Below, one piece after another: positions 22,822 through 28,304 of a stretch of 28,304 nt of DNA (the stretch's first letter is position 1; the number at the start of each line of letters is the position of its first letter). The translations under genes were made by a program, and so were the position numbers. This DNA comes from Candidatus Kaiserbacteria bacterium. Lineage in GTDB: Bacteria > Patescibacteriota > Minisyncoccia > Phycocordibacterales > UBA12088. The stretch is taken from the NCBI GenBank assembly GCA_003561715.1, contig PWVU01000028.1, forward strand, positions 1 through 28,304, read 5' to 3'. The notes beneath the pieces were generated by a model. That model made no database searches and had not been told where the DNA came from. It saw nothing but the letters and a program-made list of their open reading frames with translations.

Positions 22822-23669
22822 TTTTTCAAGTACCGAATAGCAGCCTCCGCTATTGCCGCTGTAATGCGACAATAGTGGTAGTGGTGGGATGTTGCGTCCT
22901 GCACCATCCCCACATGGAGATGGCCACGGTGGATGCACATAAGTCCCCCTTCCATCCAGGGACCGCCAGAGTAGTGGGAGACAGGCGCGAAGCCCGTCCC
23001 GTCGTTCGTCGAGTTGCGGTGTTGTGTGGACAGCTTCCTGCCCATGTATTCCGAAACCTCGACGTTTGGCTGCTCCGTGAGGAGCCACGCTGCCGCTTCT
23101 TCTTCGTCGCGCGGCTGCGCCGCGTGTGTCGCGGTGACAACGACCGGGAGGCCTTCGGACCTCCATTTGGCGAGAGTCTCCTTGTACCCAGAATCCAACC
23201 ACTTGAGGAGACGGCCCTCGGCTCTCATGAGCATCACCTTCGCGGCTGGTTCCTCGGACCTCTCGAGGAAGCTGACGGCTTCCTCGAGAGTCGGGAAGTT
23301 GTGTGTCTCTTGTGTTCTGGTGAAGAACACCGAGAACCCACCCCCCTCACGGAGAGCCCGGCGACGTAGTTTTCCACCCCTCCAGTCTCTATTCTCGCAG
23401 TGGGCGATATATCGCCCGTAGCGAAATAGGCTGGTGGCGCGCTCCTGGGCGTCCCAGTCCCGCCGCGCGAGAGGGCGATTCTCTCTCCGAACGTACGACT
23501 TGACCGCCGCAACCATCTCCTCCGTGGAGGAGAAGTCCCGACGGAGGAAAGGGGTCCCGACGAAGTTGTCGGGGTCCTCTCCGAACTGGTAGAGGACTGG
23601 TAATTCTGGGTCATCGAAGTACCCCACTACCGTTTCATCTGAAGCGATTTTTTTGAGCTCGACGTACAT
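22818..23669 (-). CDS. Unrecognised protein of the GC-rich island
   Basis: 283 residues from ATG 23669, chosen because GGGAGAGAG lies just upstream; ATG 23714 and TTG 23732 are possible longer starts. No family is recognised. It is soluble, charged and rich in Arg, Glu and Trp, with no signal or membrane segment. Two similar segments may be internal repeats: FSSTEEMVAAVKSYVRREN (about 45-63) and NFPTLEEAVSFLERSEEP (about 118-135). The C-terminal third has a His-rich patch (CIHRGHLHVGMV, then TSHHYHYC) that could bind metal. Its stop codon lies inside the first stem of the structured repeat element. High-GC codons and a strong ribosome site set it apart from the host genes. Confidence 0.7.
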   Translation of the reverse strand: MYVELKKIASDETVVGYFDDPELPVLYQFGEDPDNFVGTPFLRRDFSSTEEMVAAVKSYVRRENRPLARRDWDAQERATSLFRYGRYIAHCENRDWRGGKLRRRALREGGGFSVFFTRTQETHNFPTLEEAVSFLERSEEPAAKVMLMRAEGRLLKWLDSGYKETLAKWRSEGLPVVVTATHAAQPRDEEEAAAWLLTEQPNVEVSEYMGRKLSTQHRNSTNDGTGFAPVSHYSGGPWMEGGLMCIHRGHLHVGMVQDATSHHYHYCRITAAIAEAAIRYLKK

Positions 23670-23814
23670 ATCTCTCTCCCACCAACCGAGCGCACCTGCG
23701 TCTGCGGTCGGCATTATGTTTCTCACCCTCAACCCCTGCGGGCATGGGCGCGGCGCGGGATGCGCCTAACCGTTTACTCCCCTTGAAGCGGGGCTTCCAG
23801 GGTTAGCGACGGCC
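23670..23814 (-). promoter_or_regulatory. Structured leader upstream of the 283-aa gene
   Basis: Near the ribosome site CCGA-C-CGCA pairs with TGCG-C-TCGG; further upstream CTAACC/GGTTAG encloses CCCC/GGGG. No alternative gene is seen. A -10/-35 pair was not found. Confidence 0.4.
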
Positions 23815-23879
23815 AGCGCACACCCATACTCGAATCAGTACACAGTAGGTAGTGAACCGAGTATGAGTGTGCGCTTTTT
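23815..23879 (+). terminator. Long hairpin with T-run
   Basis: AGCGCACAC (23815-23823) pairs with GTGTGCGCT (23867-23875) and ATACTCG with CGAGTAT (23826-23832, 23858-23864), with a 2x2 internal loop. Five T close the plus-strand side. It may terminate plus-strand transcription entering the island or be part of the minus-strand leader. Confidence 0.5.
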
Positions 23880-23886
23880 CCTCTGT

Positions 23887-24177
23887 TTCGACCCACCTTG
23901 TCCACCGCGAAGGCGGGGCAAGATGAGCCGAAAAAAGGACTGGAACCTGAGCTCCAGCCAAGTAGTTGAGGTGGTATAGCGCCCAAAACCATCGGACCAC
24001 CACCCCAGCCACGCATTGTACGTGGCTAAAACCATTGCACCGCTGTAAGGCGGGTGCGGACCTGCCTCGCGCGTGCGTCCACGCGCGAGGGCTTGAAGAA
24101 CAACGTAACCGCTCATCAGCCGACCACTATCGCATGCGTCCATGCGATAGTGGTCGGCGTCATCTGGGTGCGGTTAC
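23887..24177 (-). repeat. Structured repeat element, full copy 2 (3' of the 529-aa gene)
   Basis: About 291 nt, starting 4 nt after the stop of the 529-residue gene. Outer stem GTAACCGC/GCGGTTAC (24177-24170 with 24112-24105). Inside, a perfect 18-bp hairpin with GACG loop (24119-24158); next an 11-bp hairpin also capped by GACG (24065-24090); then the same series as in copy 1: GCACC-CGC/GCGGTGC, AGCCACG/CGTGGCT, GGTGGT/ACCACC, CTGGA/TCCAG and CTTG-CCGC/GCGG-CAAG, ending GGTGGGTCGAA. Where the copies differ in stems, pairing is mostly kept (GACC/GGTC here, GAGC/GCTC in copy 1). Confidence 0.82.
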
Positions 24178-24181
24178 AATG

Positions 24182-25771
24182 CTACCGCTTGGTGCAGTAG
24201 CGGTACTCGGTGGGACGGCGTTTCCCGCGCGTCTTCGCCCAAAGGGCGTTGACGAGGAGAAATATGTCCCACTTCCTCGAGTCGCTCGCCCCCGCGAGCA
24301 GGACGCGGAGATCATCGACCGTGATGATCTCCGCGTCCATGAGCGGAGTACGCCCGAAGAGCTCTCCCCACGAGGCACCCTGGGCGACGAGGATGCTTCT
24401 TGCCTCCCGTCGCCAGAGCACCTCTTCGGTACCCTCGTCGAGGAAGCGCTTGAGCTCCTCGTCGAGGGTTGCAACCTCCTCGTCGTGCCCCCACTCCTCG
24501 AGGGAGCGACGGAGCGCCTCCCGAGCGGTGTTGCCCCTGTGGGTGAGGAAGCGTGCCTCACCCCGTTCCACCAACCAGTGGAGGTCATAACCGCCCCTCG
24601 CAGACTTCACCGCCGCGCGGTAGACCCGCGCGCTGCCGCCCCACTCGAGGTCGGGCATGCGGGAGCGACGAAGCTCCTGCATGCCCTCCTCGTCCTTGCA
24701 CTGATCCGCTACGGTTTCCCGTGCGAACCAAGTGAGGGCTTCCCTCGCCTTCCCGTAGCCCGATGGGGCGTACCCCAGCAAGCACGAGGCGGCGGCGATG
24801 ACGCCCGCCTTGCGCGGGTCGGCGTGCCGCAGGAGGGTGTTGGCGGCGAGACCGCCCGACACGAAGAGCACGGGGTAACCGAACCCCTCCAAAACCCGAC
24901 GCGCCTTCCAGATCGTCTTGCGGAGTCGGTAGTCGGCGTCACCCGCACTCCTGAACCGCCAGGCAAACGCCCAGAGATTCAAGGTCGTGCGCGGCGAGCC
25001 GATGCCCGCTTCGCTTTGGGTGGTCTCAACCACCTTCGCAAGACACGGATAGTGCCGCGCCACCATCAGCCAGAGGCAGAAGTGGCGGACGCGGTCCACC
25101 ACCTGGCGCGCTCCCTTTCGGGAGAAAAGCCGGTGGCGGTAGTAGCGGTTCTGCACCTGGTACTCGGGGCAGAACAGGTGACGAACTGCGGCAAGGTTCT
25201 GGGGCAAGTTCGAAAAGCCCGAGACCCTCATCGCATCGCGTACCTCGTCGGTCAGCGCGGGCCAGTCGATTCGCACGAGGTTGCGCCGTGCGACGGCCTT
25301 CCCCGTGAGGGGACAGCGGTAGCCCAGAGGCAAAAGCCCCTCGTGAGTGCGACGCGCGAATGCGCGCCGTGCGGCGAGCACGACCGGGTTCCATCGCTGC
25401 TGAAACGAGGAGTATTTGAGTTGGTGCGACTCAAAGGGCGCAACCGCGCGCTCGAGCCGCACACGCGTGCGGAAGCACGCGTGCCTGTCTCCTTCGTGGA
25501 GCTTGCTCGCCACATCGATTGCCGGTCGGGCGAGCGCCGCGACTGACCGTTTCCCATATTTTTCGTTCGCGAGGTGCGAGCGCGCCCTCTCGAACTCCTC
25601 GATGATTTTCTTCACTTTCTCCACATCCGCCACGAAGACGGAGTGTTCGAGGCGCACATTCCGGTACGCCTCTGCGAACGCCGCCCGACCGTAGCCGGGA
25701 AGCGAAAAGGTCAAAATCTCTTTCTTCTTCACGGGGATCTCTCCCTGTGGCTTCCGGCGAGGCGTCGCCAT
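24182..25771 (-). CDS. Large unrecognised protein of the GC-rich island
   Basis: 529 residues from ATG 25771, preceded by TGGAGAAG at good spacing; the frame is open to 25837, but that start lacks a ribosome site. No family recognised. The N-terminus is basic (MATPRRKPQGEIPVKKK). The middle is rich in Arg, Trp, Tyr and His, with a possible Cys cluster (YRCPLTGK, HLFCPEY, RHFCLWLMVARHYPC). A Gly-rich segment VLFVSGGLAANTLL and charged helices DEELKRFLDEGTEEV and DDLRVLLAGAS follow. The basic, aromatic nature would suit nucleic-acid binding, but this is a guess. No polymerase GDD, transposase DDE or HUH motif was found. The opposite-strand open frame over the same bases is judged a shadow of high GC. 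Confidence 0.72.
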   Translation of the reverse strand: MATPRRKPQGEIPVKKKEILTFSLPGYGRAAFAEAYRNVRLEHSVFVADVEKVKKIIEEFERARSHLANEKYGKRSVAALARPAIDVASKLHEGDRHACFRTRVRLERAVAPFESHQLKYSSFQQRWNPVVLAARRAFARRTHEGLLPLGYRCPLTGKAVARRNLVRIDWPALTDEVRDAMRVSGFSNLPQNLAAVRHLFCPEYQVQNRYYRHRLFSRKGARQVVDRVRHFCLWLMVARHYPCLAKVVETTQSEAGIGSPRTTLNLWAFAWRFRSAGDADYRLRKTIWKARRVLEGFGYPVLFVSGGLAANTLLRHADPRKAGVIAAASCLLGYAPSGYGKAREALTWFARETVADQCKDEEGMQELRRSRMPDLEWGGSARVYRAAVKSARGGYDLHWLVERGEARFLTHRGNTAREALRRSLEEWGHDEEVATLDEELKRFLDEGTEEVLWRREARSILVAQGASWGELFGRTPLMDAEIITVDDLRVLLAGASDSRKWDIFLLVNALWAKTRGKRRPTEYRYCTKR

Positions 25772-25779
25772 TGCACTTC

Positions 25780-25798
25780 TCCATTCCGCCTGAATGGA
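25780..25798 (-). promoter_or_regulatory. Hairpin at the ribosome site of the 529-aa gene
   Basis: TCCATTC/GAATGGA, 7-bp arms and a 5-nt loop. On the mRNA its 3' arm runs into the GGAG Shine-Dalgarno, so folding could limit initiation. Confidence 0.5.
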
Positions 25799-25823
25799 GC
25801 GTGGTTGGATCGCCACCACAGCG

Positions 25824-25956
25824 ACCCATGTGAGCATTCAAATTTGAGAAACTTAAGTAATCACATGGGTGGATGAGTGAACTCATCCAGACCAAAACCT
25901 TTACAAGCATGTGCCGTGTCACATTGCTTGCGATAACCAGAGAGACCCGACACGGC
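25824..25956. repeat. Row of three perfect hairpins between island genes
   Basis: ACCCATGTGA/TCACATGGGT (25824-25833, 25861-25870), GGATGAG-TGAA-CTCATCC (25871-25888) and GCCGTGTC/GACACGGC (25913-25920, 25949-25956). They fill nearly the whole gap between the 140-residue and 529-residue genes. Confidence 0.65.
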
Positions 25957-25970
25957 GGGCGAGGAGTCGA

Positions 25971-26393
25971 TCAGATATCGAACTGATCGAGCTCCTCGAT
26001 GGAGGCGGGGATGGTGAGGACGGCGCTCTCGCCGTCCAGCACCCGCGCCAAGTCCCGCATGAACGCGGGCTTGGCGAGGTGGCGGAGCGAGAAGCGCCGC
26101 CCCAGCTCCCGCATGGGGAGCATCCCGAGCCGGCCCAAGAGCTCGGCGCGGGAGAGATCCCGCCTCCTCATCTCGAGAGGGAGGGCGATCGAACGACCCT
26201 CCCCCTCGAGCACGAGCCGCACCTTGACCGGCTCAGCCGCCCGCCGCTCGAGGCGACGGGCGTGAAGCCAGTTCGCCGCCGAGGCGGCGAACGCTCCCAC
26301 GGCGCCGAGGGCGCCGACGGCGCCCGTCACGGCGCCGAGCCCGTCGCCCCACAGGGCGTTGAGCTCGGCAACGAGCCACAACAGCAACTCCAT
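25971..26393 (-). CDS. Small membrane protein of the GC-rich island, unknown function
   Basis: 140 residues from ATG 26393 (MELLLWLVAELNALWGD); a longer start at 26495 lies inside a hairpin and adds a polar, unconvincing stretch. One Gly/Ala-rich hydrophobic segment (about 17-42, with repeated GAVxGAxGA spacing) could be one or two membrane helices packed through Gly. The soluble C-terminal part has EPVKVRLVLEGEGRSIALPLEM and ends ASIEELDQFDI, strongly acidic. No family recognised; a holin-like or membrane-anchor role cannot be judged. The ribosome site is weak (GGGG) and sits in a hairpin ACCCCG/CGGGGT (26401-26428). Confidence 0.6.
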   Translation of the reverse strand: MELLLWLVAELNALWGDGLGAVTGAVGALGAVGAFAASAANWLHARRLERRAAEPVKVRLVLEGEGRSIALPLEMRRRDLSRAELLGRLGMLPMRELGRRFSLRHLAKPAFMRDLARVLDGESAVLTIPASIEELDQFDI

Positions 26394-26400
26394 TCCAAAA

Positions 26401-26458
26401 ACCCCGCGTTTCTTAAACTGACCGGGGTCTCCCGAAAAAATGCCGTGTTCCGCACGGC
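26401..26458. repeat. Two hairpins before the 140-aa gene
   Basis: ACCCCG/CGGGGT (26401-26406, 26423-26428), whose 3' arm on the mRNA is the GGGG ribosome site, and GCCGTG-TTCCG-CACGGC (26442-26458). Confidence 0.5.
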
Positions 26459-26486
26459 GCGGTGACTGGGGATCTGCATTCGCAAA

Positions 26487-26630
26487 ATCCCTCATGAACA
26501 GTTGAGTATGAGTTGCTTCAACTACTCATGAGGGATCGGGAGTACATGCCATGCACTCCCGACCAACCACCCGAGGTTCCAGCTCGAGTGGGATTAACCA
26601 TGTGACGAATTGTTAGAGGAGTCGTCACAT
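26487..26630. repeat. Row of three hairpins between island genes
   Basis: ATCCCTCATGA/TCATGAGGGAT (26487-26497, 26526-26536) with inner GTTGA/TCAAC; TCGGGAGT/ACTCCCGA (26536-26543, 26555-26562); ATGTGACGA/TCGTCACAT (26600-26608, 26622-26630). They occupy the gap 3' of the 244-residue gene. Confidence 0.65.
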
Positions 26631-26640
26631 CTCCCTATTC

Positions 26641-27375
26641 TCAGACCCCGATCACCGACCGGAGCCTGTTGAGCCAGGTGGTGGCTTCCACCACCACCTC
26701 GGCTCCGGACTCCTCGGGCGTCCAGTGGGTGCGGAGGTGGAACTCCACCTCCACCCATTGTCCGGCCAGGAGGACCGAAATGAAGACACTCGGGTCGCCC
26801 GCGCGACGGGCGGACCCGGCGTAGGTCGAACCAGGCCGGGCTTCGGCCCGGACCATGGGCATGCCAGCGCGATCCTTGGGGAACTGCTCCCCCAGAGAAT
26901 CGAGCTCCGCCGCCGCCTTGACGGCGGCGAAGGCGGCGGCGACCGTGCCGCCGCCAGCACGGGGTTCTGCCTCCCTGAGGAGGCGGTAGACGTGCACCAA
27001 CGAGTGCACGTCCTCATGAGCGAGTAGTTCTCGCCCAGTGAAGCCGTGCCGGGCGAGGATATCGTCCTCGCCTTCGGACACGACCGCGTTGATGGTCTCC
27101 CCGAAAAACTCGGGGCAGACGATAGGCACTCCGAAGAGTGCCGGATCGCCGCGATACTCGAGGACCGCGGGGTCCCCCGAGTCGGGGTTGAGGAGCCCGT
27201 AATGGGCTCCCATTGGTAGCGTCCAGAGGAGGATACCTTGGGCGTCCTCCTCGAGTCGGGCCCGATCCCCATTGACAGGGTCGTAGCCGACCCCGTCTTC
27301 GCTGATGGCGGCGCGCATACGCGCCGCCATCTCGAGGCCGAGAATCCCCTTCAAAGTGAATTCGATCGTGAACAT
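26641..27375 (-). CDS. Unrecognised protein of the GC-rich island (first gene)
   Basis: 244 residues from ATG 27375, which has AGGAGA 5 nt upstream; the frame is open to 27408. No family recognised. It starts MFTIEFTLKGILGLEMAARM and is acidic and Ala/Gly-rich, with no signal or membrane segment. DSGDPAVLEYRGDPALFGVP (about 76-95) and AVVSEGEDDILARHGF are notable acidic stretches; an Ala-rich helix (about 154-168) precedes a beta-rich C-terminus (VFISVLLAGQWVEVEFHL). It is the first of four same-strand genes and is followed by a row of hairpins. High-GC codons. Confidence 0.68.
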   Translation of the reverse strand: MFTIEFTLKGILGLEMAARMRAAISEDGVGYDPVNGDRARLEEDAQGILLWTLPMGAHYGLLNPDSGDPAVLEYRGDPALFGVPIVCPEFFGETINAVVSEGEDDILARHGFTGRELLAHEDVHSLVHVYRLLREAEPRAGGGTVAAAFAAVKAAAELDSLGEQFPKDRAGMPMVRAEARPGSTYAGSARRAGDPSVFISVLLAGQWVEVEFHLRTHWTPEESGAEVVVEATTWLNRLRSVIGV

Positions 27376-27396
27376 GGCATTCTCCTGGTTGCCATG
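27373..27396 (-). promoter_or_regulatory. Start-codon hairpin with the ribosome site in its loop
   Basis: CATGGCA (27373-27379) pairs with TGCCATG (27390-27396). On the mRNA the 10-nt loop carries AGGAGA and the 3' arm ends in the AUG. This could gate translation of the first island gene. Confidence 0.55.
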
Positions 27397-27697
27397 TGGT
27401 GCGGTCACTAAGGCAGACCGCGTCTCCGTGAATCAAAACCCTCGATGCACCGAGTGTGACTCGGCAAACGGGTGCAAGCATGCGCTCACGCACCGCGGGC
27501 TTCGATTTCTTGGGACTCCCTCCTCGTTTTGAGAACCCCTGCGCAGGAACCGATCGTTGTGAGATTCGTTATGGATTGTTTCTCTGATCCTCGGTCTCTG
27601 CGCAGGAGGCGGGACACCTTCGGCACGATGCCGATACTGGTCCCGTTCCCTTCAATACATTGCTACTTCCAAGCATGTCTCGTTGAGACTGCTTAGG
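27397..27697. other. Intergenic region upstream of the island
   Basis: No gene seen on either strand. It contains hairpins GCGGTC/GACCGC (27401-27421), CCGAGT-GTG-ACTCGG (27450-27464), CGGCA-CGA-TGCCG (about 27621-27633) and GTCTC-GTT-GAGAC (about 27677-27689), plus a repeated decamer. A convincing minus-strand promoter was not found. Confidence 0.5.
27539..27607. repeat. Direct repeat of CTGCGCAGGA
   Basis: CTGCGCAGGA at 27539-27548 and 27598-27607, 59 bp apart; the core CTGCGCAG is itself a palindrome. Possible paired operators upstream of the island. Confidence 0.5.
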
Positions 27698-27725
27698 TTG
27701 ATTGTTCAAGTTTTTGCAGTATTAT
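27698..27725 (+). promoter_or_regulatory. Promoter of the third toxin-antitoxin module
   Basis: TTGATT (27698-27703), 16 nt, TATTAT (27720-27725), then 6 nt to ATG 27732. No Shine-Dalgarno; a leaderless start is likely. Confidence 0.55.
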
Positions 27726-27731
27726 GAATGC

Positions 27732-27971
27732 ATGACTCAAGACACTGCGGACAAACTAATGAAAGAAATTCGCGGACTCAAACGAGAAGTGGCTCGTTTG
27801 CGTTCAATTGTCGACTGGGAGAAGGCGCTTGAAGACACCCCCTATGATGACGAAGAACTTAGTCCTGAATTCGTCAAGATGATTCTCAAGCAAGAACGCG
27901 ACATTCGCACGGGCAAGGAGCCGATCTATCACTTTGAGCCGCGCAGTTTTGCACAACGCCTCAATACCTAG
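27732..27971 (+). CDS. Putative antitoxin of a RelE-type module
   Basis: 79 residues from ATG 27732; an upstream start at 27702 lies in the promoter. An N-terminal helix (TADKLMKEIRGLKREVARLRSIVDW) resembles a coiled coil, followed by an acidic linker (EDTPYDDEELSPEF) and a helix, then FEPRSFAQRL. No clear DNA-binding domain is recognised. The antitoxin role is inferred from size, charge and the toxin gene 9 nt downstream. Confidence 0.65.
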   Translation: MTQDTADKLMKEIRGLKREVARLRSIVDWEKALEDTPYDDEELSPEFVKMILKQERDIRTGKEPIYHFEPRSFAQRLNT

Positions 27972-27980
27972 CTCCAGCAT

Positions 27981-28262
27981 ATGCACTCCTTGCCACCGAT
28001 TCGCTACTCCAAAACATTTGTGAAGTCATTGGCGAAGATGCCAAAGGCGGTGCAAGAAAAAACCGAGCAAGCAATCTTGCTTTTGCAAAGTGACCCGGCA
28101 CATCCTAAGCTGCACACCAAAAAGCTTAGTGGCTCATTGGCGAGTTTTTATTCGTTTAGGGTGAGCAGAGAATACCGCGTGGTTTTTCGTTTGGCATCGC
28201 GGCGCATTATTGAACTAATGCTCATTGCCCACCGTAAAGACATCTATCGCAAACACCTCTAG
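27981..28262 (+). CDS. RelE/ParE-family toxin
   Basis: 93 residues, basic. YSKTFVKSLAKMPKAVQEKTEQAI, KLHTKKLSGSLASFYSFRVSREYRVVFRL and ELMLIAHRKDIYRKHL follow the RelE pattern: a KL-x-G stretch, the YRVVF core strand and an I-x-HR-x-x-IY end with a His-Arg pair. Such proteins cleave mRNA on the ribosome or inhibit gyrase; which applies is not clear. The partner gene lies directly upstream. Confidence 0.85.
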   Translation: MHSLPPIRYSKTFVKSLAKMPKAVQEKTEQAILLLQSDPAHPKLHTKKLSGSLASFYSFRVSREYRVVFRLASRRIIELMLIAHRKDIYRKHL

Positions 28263-28279
28263 GGACTCCGTGTGGCGGG

Positions 28280-28302
28280 CGCGCAAGCCTTCGGCTTGCG
28301 CG
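28280..28302 (+). terminator. Hairpin after the third toxin gene
   Basis: CGCGCAAGCC-TTC-GGCTTGCGCG, 10-bp arms with a UUCG-type apex. The window ends 2 nt later, so a T-run cannot be seen. Confidence 0.5.
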
Positions 28303-28304
28303 TC

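Noticed and set aside
22534..24177. Integron attC-like sites
   Set aside because: The elements lie at gene ends and have inverted ends, but the GTTRRRY/RYYYAAC core pairs are absent and no integrase gene is seen.
22534..24177. Group II intron or retron RNA
   Set aside because: No reverse transcriptase motif (such as YADD) in the island proteins and no recognisable domain V; the folds are a linear row of hairpins.
23966..25546. Long plus-strand open frame (526 codons)
   Set aside because: It mirrors the minus-strand 529-residue gene in a GC-rich region, starts inside the structured repeat and lacks a ribosome site; the minus frame has a good Shine-Dalgarno and a more natural composition.
22818..27375. 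Integrated copy of a single-stranded RNA phage
   Set aside because: Gene number and hairpin-rich gaps are reminiscent, but no replicase GDD motif or recognisable coat protein was found.
1..28304. CRISPR arrays, tRNA genes, rRNA genes, IS elements
   Set aside because: No regularly spaced repeats, cloverleaf with T-loop sequence, rRNA segment or transposase was recognised.

Overview
The window looks like a chromosomal segment of a Patescibacteria/CPR bacterium, most likely Parcubacteria. The basis is tightly packed short operons, a PilB-PilC-minor-pilin cluster, compact forms of housekeeping enzymes (IMP dehydrogenase without a Bateman domain, a small PGK with an atypical substrate motif) and stacked toxin-antitoxin modules. 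No rRNA, tRNA or ribosomal protein lies in the window, so this placement is inference.

Layout. 1-3.25 kb: the tail of an unknown gene, then convergent recJ and a D,D-carboxypeptidase-like protein carrying a defective L,D-transpeptidase domain. 3.3-4.7 kb (+): a small membrane protein, a lone pseudopilin and a HIT protein. 4.7-6.7 kb (-): a two-gene SPFH + NAD-kinase-like operon with its own TTGACA-type promoter, a 7-residue leader ORF, a palindrome and a terminator. 7-10 kb (-): an NrtR-like NUDIX/winged-helix regulator, IMPDH, a MazG-like protein and a TrmB-type regulator. 10.4-13.2 kb (-): a NUDIX gene remnant, a YbaK-type deacylase behind a structured leader, and tpiA-pgk. 13.3-20.2 kb (-): pilB, pilC and three pilin-like genes, one carrying large carboxypeptidase-regulatory-like domains. 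20.2-21.2 kb: a small acidic protein and a strongly folded intergenic stretch that may be an ncRNA. 21.1-22.5 kb (+): two toxin-antitoxin modules separated by copies of a 19-nt repeat. 22.5-27.4 kb (-): a GC-rich island of four unrecognised genes whose gaps are full of hairpins. 27.7-28.3 kb (+): a third toxin-antitoxin module.

Two expression styles coexist. Several host-like genes have a -10 hexamer only 6-9 nt before ATG and no Shine-Dalgarno, which suggests leaderless mRNAs. The SPFH operon and most island genes have clear Shine-Dalgarno sequences, often inside or next to hairpins, which points to a different origin.

The most novel items are: (i) a ~290-nt element present twice, each copy starting at the stop codon of an unknown island gene, folding into seven hairpins whose stems are preserved by compensatory and wobble changes; (ii) a GTGTA-N5-TACAC palindrome shared by the NrtR-like gene and the SPFH/NAD-kinase operon, suggesting a small NAD-linked regulon; (iii) the folded 20.88-21.11 kb stretch. 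All assignments come from motifs read by eye; no database search was possible.
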